From contig CAJXNP010000010.1 of the NCBI GenBank assembly GCA_913057175.1, forward strand, positions 231,389 to 295,388: a stretch of 64,000 bases of DNA, written 5' to 3'. Every line of letters begins with the position of its first letter. Position 1 is the stretch's first letter. The notes under the pieces were generated by a model that ran no database searches, was not told the DNA's origin, and saw nothing but the letters and a program-made list of their open reading frames with translations. The position numbers were made by a program, and so were the translations under genes. The stretch is from an uncultured Cytophagales bacterium. Its GTDB lineage: Bacteria > Bacteroidota > Bacteroidia > Cytophagales > Cyclobacteriaceae. Below are positions 27,998-36,366 of this stretch, piece after piece.

Positions 27998-28903
27998 CTA
28001 AGCTTTTCTTTTTCTTTTCAGAATCACCATTACTGCCCCGATAAGGACCAGGAGACCACCTATTATTCCAACTATCGTAATGTTTTCCTTTTCAATCCAG
28101 GAAACATTAAAGGATGCCAGTAAGGTCATGACTAAAAAAGTGATAATCGGATTGCTGGTGAATAAAATACTTACTTTGTTGGCTTCAGCATATTTGAGTG
28201 CCAGAGCCATTCCCCCATACGCTGCAAAAGTATTAAATCCTAAAAACAGGATCAGCCATTTATAGTTGGTGGATAAACCAATTAAACTATTGACATCCGC
28301 AACGGGTAAAAATAACAAAGAGGCAAATCCAAAAATGAACAAGTTTAATTGTAGAGGATGGTAATCTTTTGCCAGTTTTTTCTGCATGACGGCATAAGTA
28401 GCCCAGGAAGCTGCACCAAATAATACCCATAACACACCCTTAAAGTAGTCTTTGTTGATTATGACCATATTTTCATTTTGATCAGAGTAGAACAAGTAAA
28501 AGCCCACAATAGCTACAACATAGCCAAAAGCCTGCCGAATGCTGATTTTCTCGTGAAAAATCAATACCCCGGAAATCGCAAGAAGCACTGGACCGGCCTG
28601 AATAAAAACCTGAGCATTGCTTGGAGTTGTATAGGAAATTCCGATGGAATAACCAGTATAGTTAGCCGAAAGACCTAAAGCTGCTAATACAAAACCCCAT
28701 GGCGGCTTGAATATGGAAAGGATAATTTTCCGGTCTATGATCAGGTAAAAAATCAGAAGCATCAGGAATGCCAGAAAAAACCTCACCCAAACGACGGTTA
28801 CAGGGTCGATCTTGTTTACCGCGACTTTGATGGCAATCGGTAGAAATCCCCATAAAAAAACAGGGATTCCGGCGTAGAGCAGTCCTTTGGTGTTATCCGA
28901 AAT
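27998..28903 (-). CDS. EamA/DMT-family transporter (non-canonical start)
   Basis: 301 residues if read from the ATT at 28903. The first ATG/GTG/TTG in frame is a GTG at 28786, but starting there would delete the first EamA helix, which is clearly encoded upstream in the same open frame (LLYAGIPVFLWGFLPIAIKV then NKIDPVTVVWVRFFLAF). The frame stays open to a TAA at 28922-28924, with two ATT codons (28915 and 28903) and a CTG (28882) as the only likely starts. Ten helices in two EamA repeats; IGISYTTPSNAQVFIQAGPV and ALGLSANYTGYS are typical. Drug/metabolite permease of unknown substrate. Confidence 0.85.
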   Translation of the reverse strand: MSDNTKGLLYAGIPVFLWGFLPIAIKVAVNKIDPVTVVWVRFFLAFLMLLIFYLIIDRKIILSIFKPPWGFVLAALGLSANYTGYSIGISYTTPSNAQVFIQAGPVLLAISGVLIFHEKISIRQAFGYVVAIVGFYLFYSDQNENMVIINKDYFKGVLWVLFGAASWATYAVMQKKLAKDYHPLQLNLFIFGFASLLFLPVADVNSLIGLSTNYKWLILFLGFNTFAAYGGMALALKYAEANKVSILFTSNPIITFLVMTLLASFNVSWIEKENITIVGIIGGLLVLIGAVMVILKRKRKA

Positions 28904-28924
28904 ATTAGAAGAAATTGTATTTTA

Positions 28925-29319
28925 ATTTAAATGAAAAATATTCCCAAGTGAAGTCATAAATGTAAATGAAAAATGGGAATATTATCACGATGAGTTTTTC
29001 CTAAGTAGAAATTCTTCAACATATTATTGAATGAAGGCCCAGATTTTCAATTTATCAGCCAAAGAATTCTTTCTTAATGAAAATTTGTCAAACCAGTTTA
29101 CTCTGTTACATATTTTAGTAAATATCACCATTTGAATGTATAAAGATGCCGGAAAACACCATTCGTCATCAAATTTGAATTTGAGAATTGAAAAATGACC
29201 AATATTAGTAAGTTACATGTTCGCAAAATAAGCTCATTCCTTCTTATCTTAGGGTCATCAGAGTATTATTTTATCTCCCTTTTAGGGTTACTTTCATTAA
29301 CAAAAAACATTAAGGACGA
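28925..29319. other. Intergenic region, no gene seen
   Basis: About 395 bp between the divergent EamA and sigma factor genes. All frames are short. It probably holds the promoters of both, but I could not pick out a convincing -33/-7 pair. Confidence 0.4.
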
Positions 29320-29871
29320 ATGACCAAAAGCTCATTAATCGACTCGTTCCGGTTGAATGACGAAAAAGAAATTGAACGGTTATACAATTCATACCGCGAT
29401 CAATTTGTGAGCTGGGCCATCAAGACATTTAATTGTGATAGAGATGAGGCAGTGGAAGTTTATCAGCAAGCCATCGTTATCTTTTACGAAAATGTCCGAA
29501 GTGGCAAATTGGACTCTATTGAGAGCAATTGTAAAACGTATTTGTTTGCCATAGGCAAGAACAAGTTTTATGAAAGACTTAGAGAATTAAGTCGGCAAAA
29601 CCCTTTAGAATCAACAGTAATGAAAAGTGAACTGCAATTTGAAGAAGAAAAATTTGATCACTCCGAAGAAAAGCTAAGAGCTGTCGAGGAAGGATTAAAC
29701 AAATTGGGTTCCCCCTGCCGCGAAATTCTCATCAAATACTATTACAACAAAAACTCAATGGAAGAGATTGCAAGCCTAATGGATTATAAAAATGGAAGTA
29801 CCGTAAAGAACCTGAAGTACAAATGCTTGCAACGACTTAAAAAGATACTTCAGGAAGAAAAGATTTTTTAA
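29320..29871 (+). CDS. RNA polymerase sigma-70 family (ECF-like) factor
   Basis: 183 residues. Region 2 is at about 22-85 (LYNSYRDQFVSWAIKTFNCD, then YQQAIVIFYENVRSGKL and KTYLFAIGKNKFYERLRE) and region 4 at about 125-178 (LNKLGSPCREILIKYYYNK, SMEEIASLMDYKNGSTVKNL, KYKCLQRLKKIL). Sigma factors of this type direct RNA polymerase to stress or envelope genes. Its stop is 10 bp from the next gene, a membrane-anchored TPR protein that is the likely regulator of sigma activity. Confidence 0.93.
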   Translation: MTKSSLIDSFRLNDEKEIERLYNSYRDQFVSWAIKTFNCDRDEAVEVYQQAIVIFYENVRSGKLDSIESNCKTYLFAIGKNKFYERLRELSRQNPLESTVMKSELQFEEEKFDHSEEKLRAVEEGLNKLGSPCREILIKYYYNKNSMEEIASLMDYKNGSTVKNLKYKCLQRLKKILQEEKIF

Positions 29872-29882
29872 AAAAGTCGCTT

Positions 29883-30626
29883 ATGAATATTGAAAAAAAT
29901 AAAATCGACCTGGTAGAAGACTACCTGATGGGCAACCTGGAAGGAACCGTAAAATCGGACTTCGAAAAATTGCTCACGGAGGATGAAGAACTTCAGGAAT
30001 ACATGGAAGAATTCAAATTAATTTTTGAAGGTGCCAGGTTTTCCGGTAGAAAAGACCTTTTCAATCAATTGAAGGAGATAGAAAAGAATCGTGAGGACAA
30101 ACCAACCAAAGTTGTTAAGTTCCGATCGCTTTATTACGGTATTGCAGCTTCGATATTGCTATTAATATCTACCTATTTCGCATTCAATTATATCTCGCAA
30201 GATCCTCCTTCAGTTGTGGCAGAATCTTATTTTGAACCATATCCGGCTCTTTACGGTGCAGCAACCAGATCTTCCGAAACAGAATACACCCAATTGGAAC
30301 TGGGAATGCAGTTGTACGAGGTTGCCAGGTATGAGGAGTCGATTGAAATCCTGGAAAGCGTGGTGGATCCCGAAAAACAAGAAATGATCAACTTCTATTT
30401 AGGGAATGCTTATCTGGCCATTGATGATTATTCTAAAAGTGAAACCATCTTCAAGGAATTGATCAATACAGGAAAGATCTTTAGCCATGATGCTAAGTGG
30501 TACCTGGCTATTACCTACCTCAAGGAAAATGAAACGGACAAAGCCATCAGCCTGCTGAAAGACCTGACCAGCTATGAAAATGACTACGCGAAGAAGGCCA
30601 AGAAAATGCTGAGGGATGTTGATTAA
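29883..30626 (+). CDS. Membrane-anchored TPR protein, putative anti-sigma factor
   Basis: 247 residues. The N-terminal cytoplasmic part (1-80) looks like a zinc-less anti-sigma helical domain (IDLVEDYLMGNLEGTVKSDF). One membrane helix lies at about 83-101 (YYGIAASILLLISTYFAF), and two to four TPR-like helices face the periplasm (LGMQLYEVARYEESIEILES, NFYLGNAYLAIDDYSKSETI, KWYLAITYLKENETDKAISL). Position and layout match sigma/anti-sigma pairs of Bacteroidota; the anti-sigma role is inferred from context. Confidence 0.8.
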   Translation: MNIEKNKIDLVEDYLMGNLEGTVKSDFEKLLTEDEELQEYMEEFKLIFEGARFSGRKDLFNQLKEIEKNREDKPTKVVKFRSLYYGIAASILLLISTYFAFNYISQDPPSVVAESYFEPYPALYGAATRSSETEYTQLELGMQLYEVARYEESIEILESVVDPEKQEMINFYLGNAYLAIDDYSKSETIFKELINTGKIFSHDAKWYLAITYLKENETDKAISLLKDLTSYENDYAKKAKKMLRDVD

Positions 30627-30668
30627 AGAATTCTGAAAAACTGTTCTATTTATTTCCTTTAAAGATTC

Positions 30669-30695
30669 AGGAGATAGTCTCTATCTCCTTTTATA
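30669..30695 (+). terminator. Intrinsic terminator after the sigma/TPR operon
   Basis: Perfect 8-bp stem AGGAGATA / TATCTCCT around loop GTCTC, followed by TTTTATATTT. It lies 43 bp past the TPR gene stop. Confidence 0.85.
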
Positions 30696-31061
30696 TTTGC
30701 CCGCCCTACATTAATTTTCCCATTTCTTAGCTATAAATCCTTTCATGGTTTCAAGCCCCGCATCAGTCAAAAGGTTTTATTAGTGAAACTAAATTCCTTT
30801 ATTCCAACCAATTACTGCAGTTGTTCCTTCTTGAGAGTTTTATTTTTTATACTTCGTTAATTTTCTAGTCTAAGGATCAAGCCTCAATCCATTCTTAATG
30901 ACATATCTCTTTATCCGTCTGAACCTTAACAAATATTTTTCGGTAAGTTCTTTTTAAACTTATGACGTTCAATATTTTTTTTGCAGCTTCAGCCATTCAA
31001 AATATCACTTTCCTAATCTATCGATCTTTGCGATTTCTCCTGCAGGAGTTTGATGAGCTCA
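30696..31061. other. Intergenic region, no gene seen
   Basis: AT-rich sequence between two transcription units that end toward each other. No open frame of convincing composition, RNA fold or repeat was found. Confidence 0.4.
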
Positions 31062-31096
31062 TATAAAAACCAAAGCGCCAACCAAATGGTTGACGC
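31062..31096 (-). terminator. Intrinsic terminator of the radical SAM gene
   Basis: Read on the minus strand: GCGTCAACC, loop ATTT, GGTTGGCGC, then a T-rich TTTGGTTTTTAT tract. One A-C mismatch in a 9-bp stem. It lies about 60 bp past the stop of the radical SAM gene. Confidence 0.8.
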
Positions 31097-31153
31097 CCGG
31101 CGTTGGATAGGTTGTGGTGTGATGATTGATTGTTTGGTTGAGGTATTTTATCG

Positions 31154-32215
31154 TTATACAAACTCAAATGCTTTCGTTTCCCAGCTATCTTTTATCAAGG
31201 TTTCCCTCAGATTGAAATAATCTTTGCTCTTGTGATTGACCATATTCCAATATGATTGCATGAAAAGCTTTTTCAATTGACTTCCATTGTCGATCATGTA
31301 TTCGCGGAACACATCAAATCCCGGATCAAAGAATTCCAGGTTGCTGATGACAAACTGGGGAGAAAAGCCATAACCAACCGGTAGGATATCTCCATGCTGA
31401 TCGATTGAAATATTCTTAAAGGCATTTGCCAGGGTCAGATCCGCATAGTTTTTTACATTGGAATAGACATATACAATTTCCGGATGAAGCTCCAGGTAGG
31501 ATTTATGAACTACATTCATCTGAAGCTCTAGATTGTGTTTATATTTATTCTGAAGGTAGTTCTGAATGTAAAATACCTTATGCAGGGTTAGCTGGTCTAC
31601 TTCCAGGTTTCGCATCTCAAACGTAGCACGACCTGAAATTTCAAGAGGATGGATGGTCATTTTAGCCGCTCCGTTTCTACTGACAAATTCAGTCAACCAA
31701 AGAAGGGAATCCCAACTTTTGCTGGTCAGTGTATGGGTAAATCCAAACCGCTCAACATATTTCTTTAAGATCTCAACTCCTTTTTCCAATTGTGCAAAAG
31801 CTTCCTGATCATTTCGAATTTCATTGTGAAGTTCTGGAGTGCCATCCAGACTGACCTCTACATAATCTATCAGGGGTAACAACCTCTTTATCTTTTTGTC
31901 ATTTAAAACAGTCCCATTTGTTGTTGCACGAACCTGATAACCAATTTCCTTTGAAGCAAAAACAAGGGATTCCAGGCCCTTATACAAAAATGGCTCGCCA
32001 CCTGAAATAGAAATGGTATTGAAACCTTTTTTAAATGCATATTTTAAAAAGGGAAAATATTTTTCAGGAGAAATGCCCGCTTCCTTGTGAAATGGTCCTG
32101 AGCTGGTATAGCAATGAGAGCAATGCTGATTGCAAAAAGCCTGCGGATAAATATGGATCGTCCGGGGCTCAGAACTTTCATTATTCATTGCGCTATTAGG
32201 GTAGTTAATTTTCAT
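31154..32215 (-). CDS. Radical SAM protein of unknown function
   Basis: 353 residues from the ATG at 32215 (MKINYPNSAMNNESSEPRTI). The iron-sulfur motif is CNQHCSHC (CxxxCxxC, about residues 29-36), followed by the GGEP motif (SISGGEPFLYKGLES) and an MoaA/PqqE-type barrel (YVEVSLDGTPELHNEIR). The C-terminal region that holds SPASM cysteines in peptide-modifying relatives reads SIDQHGDILPVGYGFSP here and has no cysteine, so auxiliary clusters are probably absent. An AGGACGA stretch 15 bp upstream may be the ribosome site. Single-gene unit, target unknown. Confidence 0.88.
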   Translation of the reverse strand: MKINYPNSAMNNESSEPRTIHIYPQAFCNQHCSHCYTSSGPFHKEAGISPEKYFPFLKYAFKKGFNTISISGGEPFLYKGLESLVFASKEIGYQVRATTNGTVLNDKKIKRLLPLIDYVEVSLDGTPELHNEIRNDQEAFAQLEKGVEILKKYVERFGFTHTLTSKSWDSLLWLTEFVSRNGAAKMTIHPLEISGRATFEMRNLEVDQLTLHKVFYIQNYLQNKYKHNLELQMNVVHKSYLELHPEIVYVYSNVKNYADLTLANAFKNISIDQHGDILPVGYGFSPQFVISNLEFFDPGFDVFREYMIDNGSQLKKLFMQSYWNMVNHKSKDYFNLRETLIKDSWETKAFEFV

Positions 32216-32250
32216 ATTGACCAATTTTCGTCCTCGTAAAAGTAATTCAA

Positions 32251-32322
32251 TCAATTTTTGTACCCTTTATGAAGGAGGGTTGAAAAGGTCACCCAAAATT
32301 TTTTAAAAATATTTTTAATCAA
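32251..32322 (-). CDS. Possible tiny peptide upstream of the radical SAM gene
   Basis: A TTG-initiated frame of 23 residues (MIKNIFKKFWVTFSTLLHKG plus YKN) ends 35 bp before the radical SAM start, on the same strand. Radical SAM enzymes often modify short peptides encoded next to them, but this one has no cysteine, no glycine-rich leader boundary and a weak start. It overlaps an inverted repeat, so it may be no more than part of a structured leader. Confidence 0.15.
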   Translation of the reverse strand: MIKNIFKKFWVTFSTLLHKGYKN

Positions 32323-32334
32323 GGGAGGTGACCT
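32286..32334. repeat. Inverted repeat with AT-rich loop
   Basis: AGGTCACC at 32286-32293 is the exact complement of GGTGACCT at 32327-32334, with a 33-nt A/T-rich loop. Together with the hairpin at 32387-32409 and the terminator at 32426-32467 it suggests a structured, possibly transcribed, non-coding stretch. Confidence 0.5.
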
Positions 32335-32386
32335 ATTGGTAATTTGATCACTAAGGGCAGTTAAACCTCAATACCTTGTGTTTCAG

Positions 32387-32409
32387 ATTTCACTTATAAG
32401 AAGTGAAAT
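32387..32409. repeat. Perfect 9-bp hairpin
   Basis: ATTTCACTT, loop ATAAG, AAGTGAAAT. No T tract follows, so it is not itself a terminator. It could be an operator for a dimeric regulator or an RNA hairpin of the transcript ending at 32467. Confidence 0.55.
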
Positions 32410-32425
32410 GATTAATTCCGCAGAG

Positions 32426-32467
32426 AAAACCCGTTTCAAAAACCACGAAGCGGGTTTTTATTTTTTG
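32426..32467 (+). terminator. Strong rightward intrinsic terminator with no rightward gene before it
   Basis: AAAACCCGTTTC pairs with GAAGCGGGTTTT (12 bp, one G-T pair), loop of 9 nt, then TTTTTATTTTTT. The T tract points rightward, yet the nearest rightward gene ends at 30626, behind its own terminator. Read leftward it has only an A-rich/T-poor end (TTTTCTCTG), a weaker terminator for the SDR gene. Confidence 0.75.
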
Positions 32468-32683
32468 AATAACGATGTGAGGATCATGCTAAATTTCAGA
32501 AGAAAAGTAAACTTGTATTAGTAAATCCCAATATTCAAAGAACAAAAAACAATTAAGCACCAAAACACAATGACCCGATTATCAAACTTTTGAATATTGA
32601 ATTTTTGATATTGAGATTTATTTGTCATTTGATCCATTGTAACTTGGAGCTTCTTAATGAATAGTTTAGGATTGATCAATGTG

Positions 32684-33442
32684 CTACCTCACATAACTTC
32701 CCGCATTGATATCAAAAGTCTGGCCTGTTGCATGGTCCGCCAATCCACTCGCTAAAAATGTGACCATATTGGCGATATCTTCAGGTTCCGTTATCTGTTC
32801 CAGCTTTATACCGCGTTGTACCAGTTCTTCACCATATTGTTTGATAAAACCAGAGGTCATGTCCGTCTCAACAAATCCAGGCGCTACGGTAAATGCCCGA
32901 ATTCCTTTCTTTCCATAGGCCCTGGCAATGGTTTTCGTAATTGCCACCAATCCTCCTTTTGAGGCAGCATACGCCATGTATTCCGGAGTATCACCCCGGT
33001 GTGCAGCGCGACTGGCAATGTTAATGATCCTTCCTCCTCCATGATCCACAAAATGTTCGATCGATTTTTTACACAAGAGTCCGGCAGCATTTAAATTAAC
33101 ATCCATGGTCTTCAACCATGAATCCAGCCATGTGACATCGCCTTCATTAATGGGATTATGTAACGCAATACCCGCATTGTTAACCAATACATCGAGTTTG
33201 CCAAAATGATCAACGACTTCATTGAAGAGATTGCTGACTTCCATCGCATCGCCCAAATCAGCTTTGAATGCCTTTACATAAGCCCCCAGGTCATCAACAA
33301 TTTTATTAACAGCATTTTGACTATCGTGATAATGAACAGCTACATTTGCGCCGGCTTCCACCAAAGAATAAACGATTGCTTTCCCGATTCCACGGCTTCC
33401 TCCGGTGACCAAAGCGTATTTATGTTTCAATTTGACTTGCAT
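32684..33442 (-). CDS. SDR-family oxidoreductase (FabG-like)
   Basis: 252 residues from the ATG at 33442 (MQVKLKHKYALVTGG); a longer frame to 33559 adds residues with no SDR character. Classical SDR motifs: TGGSRGIGKAIV for NAD(P), NNAGIALHNPINEG, the catalytic Ser in IINIASRAAHRG, YMAYAASKGGL with Tyr and Lys, and the C-terminal GLADHATGQTFDINAGSYVR. NAD(P)-dependent alcohol/ketone interconversion; substrate unknown. Single gene, about 240 bp from the terminator at 32426. Confidence 0.93.
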   Translation of the reverse strand: MQVKLKHKYALVTGGSRGIGKAIVYSLVEAGANVAVHYHDSQNAVNKIVDDLGAYVKAFKADLGDAMEVSNLFNEVVDHFGKLDVLVNNAGIALHNPINEGDVTWLDSWLKTMDVNLNAAGLLCKKSIEHFVDHGGGRIINIASRAAHRGDTPEYMAYAASKGGLVAITKTIARAYGKKGIRAFTVAPGFVETDMTSGFIKQYGEELVQRGIKLEQITEPEDIANMVTFLASGLADHATGQTFDINAGSYVR

Positions 33443-33601
33443 ATTTGGGTTTGGTTGTTGTTGAATAATTTCATCATTTTCTAAAAATAAAACTAAAAAA
33501 TCCTGCTCATACTTCCCATCAACATTCTGCCATTCATCAAATAAAACCCTCAATGTCAAAACCGGGCTGTCTTAAAACAGTTTTAATTAGTAAATTGTAG
33601 T

Positions 33602-34330
33602 ATGCATCGTTTACTCTGGTTCTTTCTTCTGATACCATTTTATACCAATGCACAATTCTATACCATTGGAACAGCAAGACCTATGGACGGAGGTTGCATT
33701 ATGCTCACCCCTGATCAGCCCTATGCCGAAGGCATCGCCTACAGTACATCATATCTGGATCTCAATTACAATTTTGAAATTGAGTTTGACATTTACCTGG
33801 GAGAAAAAAATGATTATGGTGCAGATGGGATTGTATTTGTGATCCACGATGACCCTCGTCAATTTGATGCATTTGGCACTTACGGAGAATGCCTGGGTTA
33901 TGGCCGTTGGTCACCTGAAGCAGTTTACAGCGCTCACATTTCCCCTTCAATTGCTGTAGAATTTGACACATATCAAAACAATCTTCAAAACGACCCGGAG
34001 TCAGACCATGTAGCGTTTTTAACAAATGGCGTTTCCCGTCATGAAAACTATTGGAATGGTGAAAACCCGGCATACGATCTTGAAGACGGACATTTACATA
34101 CCTTTATGTTTAAATGGAGTATCACAGACAAAAGCATTTCCGTCTTCCTTGACAATATTCTTGTTTATCAGGGAGGCCACGACCTGATCAATGACATTTT
34201 CGAAGGAAGCAACCAGGTGATTTGGGGTTTTACTGCATCAACAGGAAGAAAATACAACCTGCAATATTTTTGTTTAAAGCGATTGGCCTATTTGAAAGAA
34301 GGTCAGGAAAACACCACAAAAAGTGAATAG
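33602..34330 (+). CDS. Secreted L-type (legume-like) lectin domain protein
   Basis: 242 residues with signal peptide (1-18, ending TNAQ). The remaining protein is one concanavalin A-like domain: GADGIVFVIHDD (calcium/carbohydrate loop), AFGTYGECLGYGRW, SIAVEFDTYQN with the metal-binding EFDTYxN, DHVAFLTNG and HTFMFKWSITDKSISVFLDN. These match bacterial L-type lectins. It probably binds glycans at the cell surface or in the periplasm. It heads a region rich in carbohydrate-active genes. Confidence 0.88.
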   Translation: MHRLLWFFLLIPFYTNAQFYTIGTARPMDGGCIMLTPDQPYAEGIAYSTSYLDLNYNFEIEFDIYLGEKNDYGADGIVFVIHDDPRQFDAFGTYGECLGYGRWSPEAVYSAHISPSIAVEFDTYQNNLQNDPESDHVAFLTNGVSRHENYWNGENPAYDLEDGHLHTFMFKWSITDKSISVFLDNILVYQGGHDLINDIFEGSNQVIWGFTASTGRKYNLQYFCLKRLAYLKEGQENTTKSE

Positions 34331-34470
34331 TAAATTCTCTTCTTGAAATTTTCCTGTAGCTAGTTCACCTAAAAACATGATTCTTGTTCATCCGTCCCTT
34401 TTTTGGTTTAAAAATCAATCCTCTTTCATTACATTCAATTTTGTGTTTAAAGTTGAATGACCAATAATCA

Positions 34471-35430
34471 ATGAAAGTCTTTGTTTCACGCGACATCCCG
34501 GAAATTGGGATAGACATGTTAATAAATGAGGGGATGGAAGTGGAGGTTTGGTATGCGTACGACCTTATTTCGCAGGAAAAGCTAGTTGAAAAGGCTAAGC
34601 AAGCAGATGCACTGTTGTGCACAAGTTTTGACAAAATTGACCGTAACTTTCTGACTCAGTGCAGGCATTTGAAAATCATCTCACAGTTTTCTGCCGGATA
34701 TAATAATATTGATGCTGATGCAGCAAAAGAACTTGGTATTTCTCTGGGGCATGCCCCAAAAGCCATGAACAATGCTACGGCAGATGTGGCTTTTATGCTA
34801 ATGATCACGGCATCCCGCAAATTTTGTCACATGCACAAATCCATTCTAAAAAGTGATTGGAAATATTTTCAACCAAAAGCCAATCTGGGACAAGAACTAA
34901 ACCATAAAACTTTGGGAATCTTCGGGCTAGGGAACATTGGAATGGAAATGGCCAGGAGATGCAAAGGTGCATACAAAATGGATACCATTTATTGTAATCG
35001 CACTCCCAATTTGGCTGCTGAAAAAGAGCTGGGTGCAAAAAGAGTCTCTTTTGAAGAATTGCTGGATAAAAGTGATGTCCTATCAGTGCATAGCAACCTG
35101 ACCGAAGAGACAAAAGGGAAGTTCGATTACTCAGCATTTTCCAAAATGAAAAGCACATCCATCTTCATCAATACATCACGCGGAAAGCTGCATGTAGAAG
35201 AAGACCTGATCAGGGCGCTGCAGGAGGGAATCATCTGGGGAGCCGGCCTGGATGTAACCAATCCTGAGCCTATGAAACCGGATAATCCACTGTTATTTAT
35301 GGAAAACGTTTCCGTTACTCCGCATATTGGTTCTGCAACCATCGAAGCGCGGAATGAAATGTCAAGATTGGCAGCATTGAATATCATTGAATTTGCAAAG
35401 GGTAATGAAATTCCAAACAAGATTATTTAG
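34471..35430 (+). CDS. D-isomer specific 2-hydroxyacid dehydrogenase (glyoxylate/hydroxypyruvate reductase-like)
   Basis: 319 residues. NAD-binding GLGNIGMEMARRCKG at about 150-164 (GxGxxG), then NTSRGKLHVEEDLIRALQEG, GAGLDVTNPEP and VTPHIGSATIEAR with the catalytic His and Glu. Members reduce glyoxylate, hydroxypyruvate or similar 2-oxoacids. Located between lectin and esterase genes, so it could help process sugar-acid products, which is inference only. Confidence 0.93.
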   Translation: MKVFVSRDIPEIGIDMLINEGMEVEVWYAYDLISQEKLVEKAKQADALLCTSFDKIDRNFLTQCRHLKIISQFSAGYNNIDADAAKELGISLGHAPKAMNNATADVAFMLMITASRKFCHMHKSILKSDWKYFQPKANLGQELNHKTLGIFGLGNIGMEMARRCKGAYKMDTIYCNRTPNLAAEKELGAKRVSFEELLDKSDVLSVHSNLTEETKGKFDYSAFSKMKSTSIFINTSRGKLHVEEDLIRALQEGIIWGAGLDVTNPEPMKPDNPLLFMENVSVTPHIGSATIEARNEMSRLAALNIIEFAKGNEIPNKII

Positions 35431-35476
35431 TTACGGAAGACAGATGTTTATTCCATTTTTACTTCTTCTTAAAAAA

Positions 35477-36355
35477 ATGAAACAATTAATCACCCTACAA
35501 TTATGTTTATTTTTCATAGTATTAATCAATGATGAATCAATTGGGCAGGATGTGAAATATTCCCTCAACGAAGACCTGCTCTATGCCGCAGTTGATGACC
35601 ATCTTCTCGCTCTTGACCTCTATCTACCCAACAACAATCCTTCTCCAAATTTAATTGTCTGGGTCCATGGAGGAGCATGGCGCTCCGGATCTAAAGAAAA
35701 CCCACCGTTGGATTTGGTGGAAAGAGGATATGCCATGGCAAGTATTGATTACAGATTGAGCGTAGATGCACTGTTTCCCTCTATGATCCATGATATCAAA
35801 GCAGCCATCCGATGGCTTCGTGGACATGCTGAAGAATATGGCTATCAAAGTGAAAAAATCATTATCTGGGGAAGTAGTGCCGGAGGACATCTGGCTGCAT
35901 TAGTTGGAACAACCAATGGTGTTAAAGAACTGGAAGGAGATATTGGTCATCATACCGAAGAAAGTTCTTCTGTACAAGGGATTATCGATTTTTTTGGCCC
36001 TACAAATTTTCTAACCATCCTGAATCAATCAACCCCTCACGGTCTGAATGTCCGGGTTCCAGCCCTTGCTTTGCTTCTTGGTAAATCTGTTAAGCAAGAC
36101 TCGGCTAATGCCATATTGGCAAGTCCGGTATTTCACGTAGATCCATCGGATCCGCCTTTGTTCATTGCGCATGGCAACCAGGATGTTCAGGTCCCAATCA
36201 ATCAGTCCCTGGAACTTGTACATGCTTATGAGAAAAATGGCCTGAAAGTCACTTTTGAAGTGGTATATGAAGAGGGGCATGGGGGAAAAAGATTTCACGA
36301 TAAGGAACTAATTGATAAATTGGAGTTTTTTATTAATGACATTTTTAGAGAATAA
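35477..36355 (+). CDS. Secreted alpha/beta-hydrolase (BD-FAE-like esterase)
   Basis: 292 residues from the ATG at 35477, which gives a signal peptide (MKQLITLQLCLFFIVLIND, cleavage near SIGQ); the earlier ATG at 35387 lies inside the preceding gene. Alpha/beta-hydrolase motifs: oxyanion-hole WVHGGAWRSGSKEN, nucleophile IIWGSSAGGHLAALVG (GSSAG), acid LFIAHGNQDVQVP and His in YEEGHGGKRFHD. Similar to bifunctional feruloyl/acetyl-xylan esterases of the BD-FAE group and to carboxylesterases. Fits the neighbouring carbohydrate genes. Confidence 0.88.
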   Translation: MKQLITLQLCLFFIVLINDESIGQDVKYSLNEDLLYAAVDDHLLALDLYLPNNNPSPNLIVWVHGGAWRSGSKENPPLDLVERGYAMASIDYRLSVDALFPSMIHDIKAAIRWLRGHAEEYGYQSEKIIIWGSSAGGHLAALVGTTNGVKELEGDIGHHTEESSSVQGIIDFFGPTNFLTILNQSTPHGLNVRVPALALLLGKSVKQDSANAILASPVFHVDPSDPPLFIAHGNQDVQVPINQSLELVHAYEKNGLKVTFEVVYEEGHGGKRFHDKELIDKLEFFINDIFRE

Positions 36356-36366
36356 CTTATTGACTT

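Noticed and set aside
28662..28853. Leftward 63-residue frame starting with ATG inside the EamA gene
   Set aside because: Out of frame with the transporter, odd composition (Arg/Cys/His-rich); shadow of the EamA N-terminal coding.
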